Shown: one piece after another, positions 46,954-60,940 of the stretch
Layout of the letters: every line of letters starts with the position of its first letter
How positions within the stretch are numbered: position 1 is the first letter of the stretch
Assembly (NCBI RefSeq): GCF_013373865.1
Contig: NC_050473.1
Span: 20,003,597 to 20,067,596, forward strand
DNA: 64,000 bases
Source: Monomorium pharaonis
Lineage: Eukaryota; Arthropoda; Insecta; Hymenoptera; Formicidae
Direction: 5' to 3'
Notes under the pieces: generated by a model
The model's database searches: none
What the model saw: only the letters and a program-made list of their open reading frames with translations
What the model was told of the DNA's origin: nothing
Position numbers and translations under genes: made by a program

Positions 46954-49190
46954 CTTGGGAAAAATTATTTTTTAACGAAAACTTAAATTAAGATTGAACT
47001 TCCAGGATAAACATTGATTAAAATGACAAATGTTGCTACTCTTTTTCATACAGTATACCAATTAGTCATTTGTGAACATCGCGACGTACAAATTGCGGTC
47101 GTCCTTTCTGGACGAGAGGTACAGCTCGTGTACAGTCGTGTATAAAACGTTAACGGCAATTTGCCGAGAGGAATGTACGCCACGGCTTAAGGAGTTAGAT
47201 TTTGAAATTGCTGGCGGGTGGTACGAGATTGCACGGCGCGGGTAGAAAGATGATATTGAACGTGAAGCTGCTTGTCCGCGAGCTTACGCCTTACGGGGGC
47301 CAGGAGGGAAGCTCTCGTGACCGAAAAGAATCGCCGTTTCCACGGGCAAACGAGCTGCCATCATTTCCACGAGGTAGAATCTTGCATGGGGCGCTTCTAG
47401 ATGGAAGAAGGTCAGGCGGAGGAAAGATGGAGATTCTCGGCGAAAGGCTGGAAGCTTTGCGATCGTGTTTGCTCGGACTTCTCGCGCATATTTCATATCC
47501 AGACTGCGTCTCCCACTTCCTTTTTACCTTTTCTTTCGTGTTTTCGTGCCTTGAGCAGCGTTTGCTGTAACATACAACTTTTCTCTCGTTGTCCCGTTCG
47601 CTTATTTCGCCAACTCCATAACGCAATATCATCGAGAATACACATGGCAACTTTCTTCAGCTGTTTATTACTAAATTTTCAAAAAATATCTTATTGTTAC
47701 ACAAGTTAGATGGTCATAGAGAACAGATGCTGAATGTGTTATTTAAGTTATTTTTTAAGTAATATATATATTTCTTATTTACTGACGCGTATGCAGATAA
47801 ACGTTAGAAATAATTGTTTTAGGTACTTATTATTATTAATGTTGAGTTAATAATCTGTTATTAACATACAATTAATTTATTACAAACTTTTCAGCTATTA
47901 AACATGCTAAAAGGATTTCGTACATAGGTCTGAAATCGTATTTTCTTTGAAAGAATCGCAAATTAAAAGTTCTCAAAATAAATTTATGAATTAGAATAAT
48001 TAAAAATATAAGAAATTTTTAATTAATACTCATTTTATAAATAATTTATCGAGGGAAAAGATTAACGAGTTTGATAATTAATAAGTTACAATAATAAAAA
48101 GACATGTTGAAGTAAAAATCACTTGATCTTATTTTTGTAACTGACTTTATATCAATTATTAATTTTACTAGTATTATTATATTATTATCAGTCTTATATT
48201 GATATTATTTATTATAATAAACTTTATGTAGTGAGATATAATTTAGGAAACATGATGGATTTTATAAAAGTACAACAATTTAATTTTTATAATAATTGCA
48301 AATATGTATTTATATTTATACATATATATAATACAAATGTTAAATGTTAAATTAAATATTAAAAAATATGAATTTTTGCAATATTAATTTTTTTAAATAA
48401 AAATATTTAGTATAAAATTTTTTGATTACACTTTTGTCAGTTACATAATTGATAAAAAATTAACATCAGTTGTATCTATATTTTTGCTAGGATGTACAAA
48501 ACAAAATGTAATATGTAAAATTTTTGTCTATATTACTTTTTTTATATTTTTTATACTAAATGTTGCTTATAAATAAAAATATAAAACATTGATAAAATAT
48601 AATTTAAATGATCAGTATTTACCAAATCTCCCTATATGTAATTATGTAAATAAATAATTATTTAATAGCGTAAGTAATGTACATAAATACATTCATGTGT
48701 AATTGATTACAAATTCACTATTAAAATATAATTTTAAATAAAAATTTGTAGAGATATTTGAGTATTATAAATTTATGTTTTACTTCCTTAAGGAAAATGT
48801 GGTTTAAACAATAATAAAATTTGAGTTTTATTCAGTATTAACGTTTATAACGATTATCTGACGACATGAATTATTATATGGATTGTATTGGCTTTAATGA
48901 AGATATATATTTCACATTAGAACAGCAATATGTATCTTGTAGGGCTTCATGCAATTGACGATAATGACTGTGTCGAATAATGTGTACTGTTCTACATTAT
49001 TTGGTAGCGTGTATCAAATCACATTACTCTTGCACAATAATATCCAATTAAACGATACCGTCAATATTCCGACTAAACCGCACAATATAACTTGAGATAA
49101 ATGAGTGTAGAAAGATTAAAGCAAATAAATAGGAAAAAAACCGATTGTTTGTGTTGTTTGTGTTGTATAATCTTTTAGACAAAATACAAG
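46954..49190. other. GC-rich patch, then long AT-rich desert
   Basis: 47090-47640 is GC-rich with open frames on both strands and no domain. 47700-49190 is extremely AT-rich with nothing recognised. Confidence 0.35.
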
Positions 49191-49957
49191 ATCTAAATGA
49201 GAAGCGACTTCGTTGTTGTCTTCCTTGAAGAACTTCGAGTACGCGGCAGTTGTAAATTTTACGATTATTAACTTCCTGATGGGCGTGCAACACACGCGTT
49301 TGAATTATGACACGGTTGTTGCAGGCGATTTCGCATTTTCCGTATGCAGTGCCGCCGGTAGTCGGCATTATGCAACACAACCGTATGTACGATTTCGGCT
49401 GAGACATTAGAGTAATTTGCCCGCCGCGGTTTGTGGACAACGAGAGGTGTGCTCATGACGCAAATTATAACGAATGCCTTCGAGTGGGGCCATGCTAACG
49501 CCGCGTTGCGAGGTGCGCGCCGAATATTGTTCAGAAACGGTGCCAAGTCGTATGTTTTAACGCGCCGTACAGTCCACTAAATGCAAATTTTATATTACCG
49601 CGTCCTGTCGGACAGCATAATCGAGCGCGTTGAGAGGAGAATTTCAGTATTTTGTTAATTAATAGGTCGGCGCGAAAGATTAATTGCTTTTCCATTAAGT
49701 CCCGCTTTTAAATGAGTCAGCTTTTTAGGTACGAATCGTAAAATATCCCCGTGGGATAGAGAGGAAAGAATAAAATACGAGTAAATCGAATTGCATCGAA
49801 TGACTCTGATTAATAAAAGTTACTTTAGAAGTTACCGGCGGATTTTTCGTCGACTTTATTTGAAAAATGCGACAAACCTATGCCAGTTCGATAAAATCTG
49901 CAAGCTCACTGGCAACCTGTAAAGCGGAGAGGATAAAGTTAAGAAACAGATGCGCAA

Positions 49958-49988
<31 letters not shown>

Positions 49989-50340
49989 CCGGCTCTTTTG
50001 TCGATGGCGAGGACGACCCTATCTTCCGGGTCTGCAGCGAAGATAACGGATCGGGAAGCGGAATTTATGAGCGGTGAGCGGATCGCGAGCCAAGGATGCA
50101 TCGCATTCATGCATGCCGTAGCATGGCAATGCAAGTGACCTATCGCTACTGCAGCTCCAGTTTGGGATATCTTGTTCAAACGTGGCGGGGCTGTCTGTGC
50201 CACTGACAGGCAGTAATGTTGCGTGACGATATGTTCCAAGCTGTTTTGCGAGCAACACAAACGCTGTATCGCCAATTAAAACTAAACATTGCATTTTGAG
50301 TTATACACCGCTCTACAACGATGCTGGATGGGGTCCAGTG
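49190..50340. other. CpG-rich patch with TC microsatellite
   Basis: GC-rich patch with overlapping frames of 62-139 codons on both strands and no motif. A TC repeat lies at 49964-49988. Confidence 0.3.
49964..49988. repeat. (TC)n microsatellite
   Basis: About 25 bases of TC repeat after an interrupted CT run. Confidence 0.9.
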
Positions 50341-52180
50341 TCACTTCGTGAGAATCGCTCGTTTGTCTCTCTTTATCTTTTTATAAATAAATTTATTGGA
50401 AATTTTTTAGTACAGCCAAAGACAAAATTTATTAAATTGTATAACGAAATTTTGCACAAAAATTAGAATCTACAATTATCTAAGTATATTTATAACTACA
50501 GATATAGAAGAGTATTGATCTTTTATAAAATATTGATAATTGTTTAATATAAAGAATCTCACTTTAGTGACATATTTGTAAAATTAAATCTGGAAAGATA
50601 CGTCAATAATTGAGAAAAGTATTTTAGCTATATTATATAAAAAGAATTAGTCTATGCACATACTTAAACAATAATGTAAAATAATATTACACATTCAGCA
50701 TGGCAAAATTTTGAATACACGAATTAAACAGTTTTTGAAATTATTATAAAATATGTATTTAAAGTATAAACGTAAATACAAATATCTAAAATTGAGATTT
50801 GTTTAATTTTTTATTTACAAATTTTATTCCGACAAAACAGCCATGCGTATAAATTTTTTTTAGCGCAATTGTTGTGAAATTTTTGTTATGATTATTGCTG
50901 TATAATATTTATGCAATGAGTCTAACGCAATTAATATAGCGCAATCAGTTTAAAAGGCTGAAGTGTGATGTATAATAATTTCGACTGCATTTTGTACATT
51001 TATATTATTATTATTATGTATATCTTCCAAAGATACATATCAGATTAAACTAATAGATTCGTTTGTACATTTCTCTCAGCAAATATGCTATGAATTTGAT
51101 TTATTGGCCACATAATCCATCAATCTGTCTATCTTTTTCCCTCCCCTCCTCTCTCTCTCTCTCTTTCTCTCTTTCTTTCTCTTTGGTTCTCTAAAAGACT
51201 TAAGACCATCCCTCTGATTATGTTTTTACTCTGAAGTCGGCTTCTTTCAACCCGGAAATTACTTTCATCCCGCCCTCTTCCTGTCCCACCCCCCCGAGCT
51301 CGCCCGCTCTTAGTCGGTCCTTTTTCCTTCTTTTTGTCCGTTTTATCGCAGATTTCCCGGAAGGTAATACCGTTTTATGCCTCTTACGACCCTCGTTGAA
51401 CGACTATCCGGCTACAGATAATCGAGTACTTCGACTGCCAGGCAAATAAGTCGGTAGAAGGGGTATCTTTGAAGGTATGTCAGTCTCTCCCGCGCGTTGT
51501 ATCCAGATTTGCGTATATTGAAGTTTTCACAAAGCGTGTTTGCTCGCGATATGCTACGCGAATCAATAAACTAACGTATTGAAATCGGAATGTGATAAAG
51601 CCTCGCTGCAAATTCAATCATAATGTTAATCGAAAACGCATAAAGCTGCTTTATATACAAAGAGAGATGTAAGACTTCGAAATCCAATAACTTCTCGACG
51701 ACAGAATATAAAAATTAGACAACTACGAGCTTTTCTAGAGTTGAACTTTGAAGGTTTACGGCCGCTTAAACATTGAAGCATTTTCTTCAAGACATCAATG
51801 ACATAAAATCTCCTGTCGATATATTTCGCTTTGTTGATTTACAATAATATTAGATGGAATGTCGCGCGCGTTTAAAGAATGCAACAATATATAAATGTTT
51901 TAATGCAATAAAATTAATCGTGCTATTTACTCATTCCTTCCCTCTATTTTGTTATTAATATATTAATTTCTTTCAATGCCGTATAAATTGTTGAACGGCA
52001 TCTGGCTAATTATTCATTGAAAATACTTTAATCGTGCGAAACTTCAATCACCGCCATTATACCGGCGGTTTTGCAATAATATTCCAATAATACCATCAAT
52101 TCACACGTAACATTTGCCCTGGGATTATTGCAAAAAAAAAAAAAAAATCGGATTTAGTGTGACTACCGTTCAGAATGGTT
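50340..52180. other. AT-rich region with a short GC-rich patch
   Basis: AT-rich to 51110, then a CT-rich tract (51131-51185) and a GC-rich patch (51230-51500). A poly-A run of about 16 lies at 52132-52147, with no retroelement found upstream of it. No gene seen. Confidence 0.35.
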
Positions 52181-53390
52181 CTCGTTACACCGAAATATTA
52201 TTACACTCCCCTCCAATTTCCGCTCCAATTGCCGGCACTTTTCGCGCCTCAATTTTCACGCATGCCGCGCTTCGATTTCGGTAGGTAAACCCACCGCATA
52301 CACCCTCCGTTCCTGCTTCTCGCCAAATCTTCTTTTATTCGCCCGCGGCGGGCGGAATCGAAGATATATGTATGTATTCCGCCAGGCTCCCCATACCGGC
52401 GGCCTTCCAATATTCTCGCAATATCGTAACACCGCGAATTGCTGCCCTCCCCCGCTTCCTTATTTTCCTCCGTGAAAATGCGTACATGCGGGATCATCGT
52501 GCACGCATGTGCCTTGTGATTTTTACGGAATATCGCCCGGTTGATCCAACGACATGCAAAGTCGACAGCTACGCGCAATATGACATTTCGCCTTTCTTTT
52601 TTCCTTTCTTCTTTTCTCCTTCGACCTTTGTGGCAGACAGCAACGTATCTTTTAACGGAACGTTACATCGCGATATTATTATTGTAACGTTTGTTACCGT
52701 AATATCAAATACATATGTGAAATCTGTACATATTGAAATTATTAGTAGTATTTATCTATGTAAATTATGTAGCGTTTTGGCTTTTCATGATCTATACTTC
52801 CGTCTATTAATTATCTTGTGACACTCATTGCCTTTCATATTCACATTTTGTTGTTGCTTTTTCTGGTTTACTTTTTTATAATAATATACCACGATATATC
52901 AATAAAATATAATTATAATATGATAATGTAAAATTGTATTTAATTATTATTTTATACCTAAAACGATATTATTTACATTAGTTGCATCGTGCACGATTTT
53001 CAAATATTAAATATCATTACCGTTATATCAATATATTAATATTATATATCACGTATGAATATGATATGTAATAGGATATTATTACATAGGGTTATACATT
53101 TGCCCGGAGAGGCTTTTCAATCCTGTCAAGATTGGTTTCGATATATAAATATTCTTTTTTTATTGTTCTTCTTTTCGTAAAAGGTAACTATTTTGTTACG
53201 GTTATTTAAAAAATTATAAAATAATAAAAATAAATAGAAATAATTTACTATGGTAAACATGTGCACTGTGTGCGATGTAATTATGATAAAATTAAATCTG
53301 AAAAATACGTTTCATTTTGTTTCGATACGAGGGGAAAAATGTAATTTATCCTGCTTTAAAGAGATTGTTGCTACTTTGAAATAAGCTCCG
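52180..53390. other. GC-rich patch then AT-rich region
   Basis: 52180-52680 is GC-rich. The 149-codon plus frame 52372-52821 crosses into AT-rich sequence with no domain and is regarded as chance. The rest is AT-rich. Confidence 0.3.
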
Positions 53391-54180
53391 ACGGAATAAT
53401 TTATAATTTCGTTCGCTTTAAAATGAAAGTATCGGGATTGTTTGTCGTATACACGAGGAAAAGGGGAAAAACGTGACGAGAGAGAGAGTCAGAGTAAAGA
53501 TAAACTCAATAAATGCTGCAGTCACGTAACGGATCCGTTGTACGTACGAATATTGTGGCGGCTGAATCTTCATTACTTCCGGTCTTTTTCTGTCTCTTTC
53601 TTTCTCTCTCCCTCAGGCACGTTTCCACGATTCCTCCTAAGACGGAGCCGGAAGAAACAACAAGTCGAGCGACGAAGAAATCCACGAGATTGCCGTGTAT
53701 ATACAAAGAGTGTGGATACGATGTAGCCTCTTTAATAGCACCACGATCTTTATTATTTCGACGTAGAAATTACGCGCGACGAGCTTCGGAGGATGATCAA
53801 AGCTCGAAGCTGATGTTTTGAGATTACACAAGGACGTTCTGATAACACGATACATAGGTATTTTTAAAGAACATTTTTGGAAGCAAAAACCGATCGAGGA
53901 ATTTTGAGTTACATAAAGAAGAATGTGAATATATGAATCCTAAATCAGTTCTATGCGATTAAGAAAACACATTAGGCCTCCGTCTGCAATACAGATCGTT
54001 TTTGGCAAGCAAAATTTTACTTTTTGAATGTCAATTTTTATTACGTAAAGGTTTTAACATTTGATTAAAAAAAAATTGTATAGAGATGTTGAAAACTAAT
54101 CCTGAATTGTTCTAGACTTTTTGAAAACCTGGAACGCAGTAAAAACAATTAGGTTGAACAAGAAAGCTCCAGATTGCAGA
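53390..54180. other. Mixed-composition region, no gene recognised
   Basis: 53390-53830 has several overlapping open frames on both strands, none recognisable. The rest is AT-rich. Confidence 0.3.
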
Positions 54181-54181
54181 T

Positions 54182-54284
54182 GTTCCAGGTAGCAAGCTGA
54201 CGTTATTTGTCATTATTTTAATCGTCCAAATGACATTCTGGACGATTTTGACATCAACAAGACCTAGCTTGTTATATTTGGAAC
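54182..54284. repeat. Imperfect ~100-base hairpin
   Basis: GTTCCAGGTAGCAAGCT at the left pairs with an inverted GTTCCAAATATAACAAGCT at the right. Further in, AATCGTCCA (54220-54228) pairs perfectly with TGGACGATT (54239-54247) around a 10-base loop. Size and shape resemble either a small fold-back element or a precursor-type hairpin. No known insect microRNA seed was recognised. Confidence 0.5.
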
Positions 54285-54524
54285 GAAGAATTAAGATTCC
54301 GGGATATAAACATCAATATTTTCTGCTGGCATCGTCTAAAAATTTGAGAGTGACAATAGTTTATACAATTCGATTTCTCAGTACTAGGAGCAAAACGTGA
54401 CTGTAACGAGGAAATGACTTCGAATGTTCTTGTTGCACGTCAATCTTGATCTTGTCGCCACGGTGATCAACGTCGAAAGCAATACTACTAACGCAGATAT
54501 ATATTAATTTGACAGGAGCCGCAC

Positions 54525-54527
<3 letters not shown>

Positions 54528-54578
<51 letters not shown>
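54528..54578. repeat. (CT)n microsatellite
   Basis: Uninterrupted CT repeat of about 51 bases. Confidence 0.95.
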
Positions 54579-54586
<8 letters not shown>

Positions 54587-54589
54587 ATC

Positions 54590-55174
<585 letters not shown>

Positions 55175-55177
<3 letters not shown>

Positions 55178-55925
55178 CCAAATAATTTGTTGCGCACCGT
55201 GACGTGAAAAATGTTTAAATGTTTAATTCAATTCCGCGTGCGCACGAGACTGCATTTCTGACATATTACATAACGCAAAAGTTGAACGACGTATGAGTGC
55301 CGTATATCAGCGAACGAGAAGCGTATGCCCCGGAAAAATGTAGTTCCTCCGTTGCTTTCGGTGAAAATTTAGCGAAAATGTGCATACGAGTGATATTATT
55401 GAAGAATGAAACTTTTTCCGGGTAATCCAGTCTCTCGCCCTCAACGCTGAGTAGCTCATTACTTTTCTAATTACTTCGAGAATATTCTCAATTTAGCGTT
55501 TCTCAAGATCTACCACTTTAAACGCCGGATAAAAAAGTATCCGGGCAAAAATAGACGAGCATTTTTCTGCAGCAATTTTTACAGTTTATATGAGAAATGT
55601 TATGAAACATGAAAATATTTTATAATGTTAAAAAAAAAATCGCTAATAGTCTACATAACGACACTTCCTAAAGCGACACCAGCTTTCTTGGAAACTGCAC
55701 TACATGATAAAGGCATAAGATTTCTTTAGATAATTTAAAACATAAGTATATTATCATGGTTCATACATTCGAGGGTTTTTAAATATAACATCTGCTGCAA
55801 TCAAATTCTTTTAAGTGGAGAATCAAATATATGACATATTGATATTGTGACATTTTATATGTTTGTAGCTTTTCAAAATTATTTCGTTTATATTTGTTTC
55901 TTTCACACATTTTTTCTCGTGCGGT
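55175..55925. other. GC-richer then AT-rich sequence, no gene recognised
   Basis: Nothing interpretable; the CpG-rich patch ends near 55480. Confidence 0.4.
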
Positions 55926-55929
55926 TTAA

Positions 55930-56470
55930 AACATAAAATTGTCGCGCAGCGTAATCCGATACATTTCGTTATGGACCACGTGTACAATACGACAATAAAT
56001 ATGTTAGTACATATTAGATTAATAATAATTTGTCTGTTTTCTAAGGAAATTGTTTATCTGTATTTTCTAGTTTTTAAACTGTTTTTATATTGTTTAATAT
56101 ATGGAGATATATTTTATACATAAGAAGCTTATGTAATATATTAGCAATTTGCTTCATAATAACTTAACTTCTCTAATACACGAAGCCGCATCTGAATTAC
56201 GTCGTTATATATTAGTTTTGAGCCTCAGTTTCTTAGATGCTCATTTTTTCTTATAAAAACCTTAATTATTGTAAAATATAAAAATTTTAAACAGTATTAT
56301 AAAAAAATATGTTATTTGATAGAAAACACATTTTCTAGTTCATATTCATTTCTTTATATTTTATTTATACATTATTTTATATATTATTTTTTCAAGTATT
56401 TTTTTTAGTTTAATTCTAAACTGTTATGTAAGAAATGTAATGCAAAAACGAAGTAATATTGGTACAGCTT
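55930..56470 (+). repeat. Dispersed repeat family B, copy 2
   Basis: Matches 34205-35000: AACATAAAATTG...GCAGCGTAA at the start, GTGTACAATA, GATGCTCATTTTTTCTTATA, TTTCTAGTTCATATTCAT, and AAAAACGAAGTAATATTGG at the end. It is shorter than the other copy by some 250 bases, missing internal AT-rich sequence. Confidence 0.55.
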
Positions 56471-58440
56471 TTTCTAATAAAAGTCTTTATCAAATATAAT
56501 AAAATAAATGGAGTAAACGTTTGAGAGTGGGAGGGACGTTATATGCTGTGATAAATGTAAAATAAAAAATATACCTATATAAATAAAATTTAATAAATAA
56601 AATAAATTTCCGGATATGGCATTACAGGCAGGTATTAAGCTTAAAATATTTCTCATGTTGAATCGTATTTTGAAACATTATACGTATTGCTGTTGAAAAA
56701 GCAGAATTACATTTATATTTTTTTTTTGTGATCCTCATTCTATATAAATATTATATAAATATAAATGCACGTTTTCAGTGCGTTTGTTAAAAATGCACGA
56801 TATCTTTAGATTTAAATTTCAGATTAACCAAAAGAACTGAAATAGGATGAAAAATATTCGCGCGTGCTTAACGAAAAATGTTACCGTATTTTTAATCTCT
56901 CCCCTCTCCATTCGCATAGTAAGGAAATAAATTGCGCACTGTGCAATCAATTTGGAGATCGGAAGACAAGATCGTCTGCGGGAACGGCAACAACGTGCAC
57001 CGGGAGGGGGGGGAGAGAGGGGGGGTAGCAGATGCACGGGAACGCACGGTTACAAATGCGCGAGGAACTTCATTGTCGATGGTGCACTGCGGTCGGACGA
57101 TCACGTTTCGCGGCCGTGCCGCGTGTTATGTGTGGCAATCTGGCATGTGCACATGCCAAACTTCCACTTCCCTCGGACACACCTTCTACCCTGCTTCCTT
57201 GTCGTTTCGGGGGAGCGCGTTCGTGTCACGCGAAAGTTCATAATAACCGCGGCGCGCGACGGTAATTTTGTGTCCTGCAGTTACAACAAATTGTAAAAGT
57301 TCCAGGTCGGCGGAAGCTGTCGAATTCTCTCTCTCACGATAGCCCCCTCCCCTCGTCCTCGCGCGCAATATTTCCACGTAACTTCGTACGCCCCCCTCCC
57401 CGGTTAAACGTTGAGTGATTCGTCAGCGAGAGTCGAAGCCTTGAGACGATCACGAAATTCGTTATAATTTCTCTGGGATCTGAACGATCGCACTCGTTTT
57501 CATTGTGATTTTCCATCGGAAATTTGAAAATTTACGCGGATTACGTTTTCCGGATTAGATTCCCCGATTCGATTTCGGTCTCGTTCGCGCGACGAAGGTG
57601 ATGGCACGTCCGGAAAAGGGGGATACGCGCGGAGTCGTAAAGTTCCGACGATCCATATACGGGGTTAAGTAATCCACGGACGTACCGCGTGCAACCGCCG
57701 TTACGGCAGTCGTCGGATAAAATATGCCAGCGGTATCCAGATGCTATCGATCTCTCCGTCCCGCGTATGGCATAGATTCCACGGCGGTACAGAGATGCAC
57801 GTATATGCATGCACTCGTACGGAACGGCGTGTCAATAAAATATCACATTGTGACCGGAGGTACCGCGGATGTACGCACGGAATTGATATAAATGGGGGCT
57901 GTTTCTCGAATATCGAAGAAGAGCCGAATTTCTCGTTTTGAATCTTCAGGACTGCGCGAGAGAGGAATTATTTCAATCCACTTCGACTGCCCGGCAAGCC
58001 TTTTCCATATAATGGTTTATTACGAAAATAGTGCGATTCTTATTGGACGAGAGAGGGCGAGTAGTTATCGTAACACTAAAAGCGGACAGTTAACATTCAC
58101 ATATTTTTATATATATTTTACAGACAATAGCTTAGTTATCTGTTTGAAAAGTTCCTCGACATAGAAGCAAAAATCTCACCGGTTTCTATCGACGTATCCA
58201 GATAGTTAAAAACAATTCCAGTGTACATTCGTTCATTTGTGCCAGCAACGTTGTTGTATTGAATATCGGATGCTTGTTTCGTGAATATCCCTCCAATTCA
58301 AATTATTTTCCCTGTTCACAGTTATTACTGCATTTAATGTAAAAATCGATGACACGAAACTGAATTTCAAATAATCATCGTGTAATTACGTCAGCTGCAT
58401 CTATTAAAAATATAAAACGTCAATTGTGTCTAATTTTGAA
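56470..58440. other. AT-rich border then CpG-rich patch, no gene recognised
   Basis: 56900-58060 is GC-rich with G-rich runs at 57001-57025 and several overlapping frames of 60-114 codons on both strands. No domain was recognised. Confidence 0.3.
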
Positions 58441-58449
58441 TGCGCTTTG

Positions 58450-58484
58450 TCTCTTTCTTTCTACGCGCGGTAGAAAGAAAGAGA
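58450..58484. repeat. Perfect 15-bp stem-loop
   Basis: TCTCTTTCTTTCTAC and its exact reverse complement surround the loop GCGCG. One arm is all-pyrimidine apart from one base. Isolated; no terminator or RNA gene is claimed. Confidence 0.8.
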
Positions 58485-60940
58485 ATTACAGCGTATGATA
58501 ATTAATAACGTAAGATAATTAATAATTAAATAAATGTCAACGTAACATGCAGTCTTTGTATAGGGTAATTTGCAAACTGTAGCATCAAGTAAATATAATA
58601 ATAATACCACATTTTGATAAACTGTCAATTAATTAATTTAATGTTATAAATCATGAATTCCTTTGTACGCCTTAGAATCGTATTATAATGCCGAATAATT
58701 AATTGGTGAATTAAAGCGACGTGTACTTTACATTCGCAACTGCATCGCGCGAATGGTGTCTTTCAGGGGTAAGATTTAGGCTGTCGCTTACGCGCTAAAA
58801 TCGGGCTGCTGCTGTCTAATGGACTGCGACAGAATTCGCGAGGCAGCGTTTTGTAATTACAGCGAAATTGCCCAACTTCTAATCGCGGCGCGTAATTAAG
58901 CAACGCTGACGAGCTGTGCCGGGCAATCGAGTCAGAGTATCCGCCAACTGCAGCGAATGTTCGAAAGAAAAGTGTCACTCATATTCGCGACAGATGCGGC
59001 GTAGAATAAACGAAAAGTGAGCTGCAGTTGTTTATTGCTTCAGAGCATGCAAAGTCCATTTAAACTGCGCCGCCGCATTTTGGCAGCCGGTGACGTTCAA
59101 CGAGATTTAGGTGTCCAATCTGCCATTCCTTAATTACGTCAAACTTCGATAGACTTGATAAATATCGACAACAAACTCGACAAACAGAATTATCTCAGGC
59201 GAGAAGATCGCTTGGGAAAAATTGCCGAGACTGCATTGCGAAAGTCATCGGGGAGTCTCCGTATATTTTTGGGCTGATTTATCTCTAAGTATATTTTTAC
59301 CGTATATACGCAACATATCTATACAATGCAAACTATCGCGTACTTTTTTGTTTAAAGTTTAAATTTTTTGTATCTAAACTTGATTAAAACATTACATTTT
59401 TGTAGCTTTTTATAACCCGCTAAAAAATTGTAAAGATATTTTATACTTTTGTCGTATATATTACAACTTTTGTTTGAAAATTAATACATTTGAATTTCTG
59501 TTTTACAATTTTAATTATCCAGATTGAAACATTAATTAAATTAAACGAGGAAAATTTATCATTTTTCTCAGTCTCGCTTATCAATAGATGACTATTAAAT
59601 GACGATTCAATTTTTAACTTTCAAATTTTAATAAAAGCAAATGTATGAAGAAAATCTATATTGCGATATAAAAAACGCCGGAAAATTATATATTTTTGGA
59701 AAAAAGAAACGGTGAAACATCGCTTCCCTCCTTTTTTCGTCCATCGAGATTGGCTGGCGACAAAAATGCTTCGAGAGAAAGGATCCGAACTGATAATTTC
59801 CCCGGCGACAGTGAGAAAGAACGCTCGTCGATTGTTCTTTATCGGGAAACACGGGCTAGTGGTTACATCGCCGATGGTTCCTCATCCATCTTGACCGCGG
59901 CCGTGGGAGACAAAAATGACAGGAAGAAAGAGAGGCGATAAAAGAAAGAATCGCGAGCGCGCGAGGAAGAAGCACGATGGAACGGGGGGGTGGGATGAGG
60001 GGTAAGGAGGGGGTTTGCAAAGGGAGCGTTGCTTGGTTGCACCTGCGGAGAGAGAAAAGCAAGGAGTAAGGAAATGTCCGCAAATAATTACCAAGATCAT
60101 CCATCAACGGATCTCCCACTTTCTTTCCTCTCTTTCTCTTTCTCACTCCTTCTCTCTTCCTTTCTCTCTTTATATCTTTCTTTCGCCTTCTTAATTTACG
60201 TCTCCTCTTTTTGTCAGTATCAGACATTTTCTCGAGGCGGGGAACCGCGATAGTCCCGGGAAAACGACGACGACGACGACGACAAGAGTGAGGAGGAGAG
60301 GGAGGGGAATAACGGGAGGAGACGAGTTAGGAATGACAAAACGGTGGAAGAAAATGCTTCCTTGTTAAGGAGCCGTTGTATACCGGTATCCCCGTTAAGT
60401 TGCAAAACTGATGTCGGTTATTAATCACATTTGTAATTGAAACTGGAATAAAATGCGTAACAATATGTATTACCAGCCACCAACAAAGGAGTGGTGAAAG
60501 AGACGAGTTAGAAAGAGGATTACCAATGACAATGGGTCTTTACTGCACTTTCTTGCGCTATCTGCATTTAAAGTGAAACAAACGTATATTTAGACATTGT
60601 ACAGAGAGAAGGAGAAAGAGAAAGTGCAATTCAAATTTCTTTTACGTTAAAAAATTTCAAAAGTATATTTGACTATGTAAAAACATTTTAGGTTTTTAAT
60701 TATTAGAATTTCTTTGCAATTTATTATAAAAGCACATCAATAAATAAAAAACTCTACTCACGCACGTGCATGATTTGCGTAACATTTTAATGGAGGCCAC
60801 ATATCAAAAGAGAATTTTTGTTAGTAAACAATAAACGTTTAAATAAAGGGTCGAGGAAGAAAAAAAAAAGATTTAACAAAGAAAGTTCAGAAATACAAAA
60901 ACGCTTTTTATATTAATATAGATAGATACATATTTATGTT
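58485..60940. other. Alternating AT- and GC-rich sequence
   Basis: GC-rich patches at 58690-59260 and 59690-60360, the latter with CT- and GA-rich tracts (60118-60200) and a CGA repeat at 60264-60284. Open frames are compositionally biased and on both strands. No gene recognised. Confidence 0.3.
60264..60284. repeat. (CGA)n trinucleotide repeat
   Basis: About seven CGA/GAC units. Confidence 0.9.
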
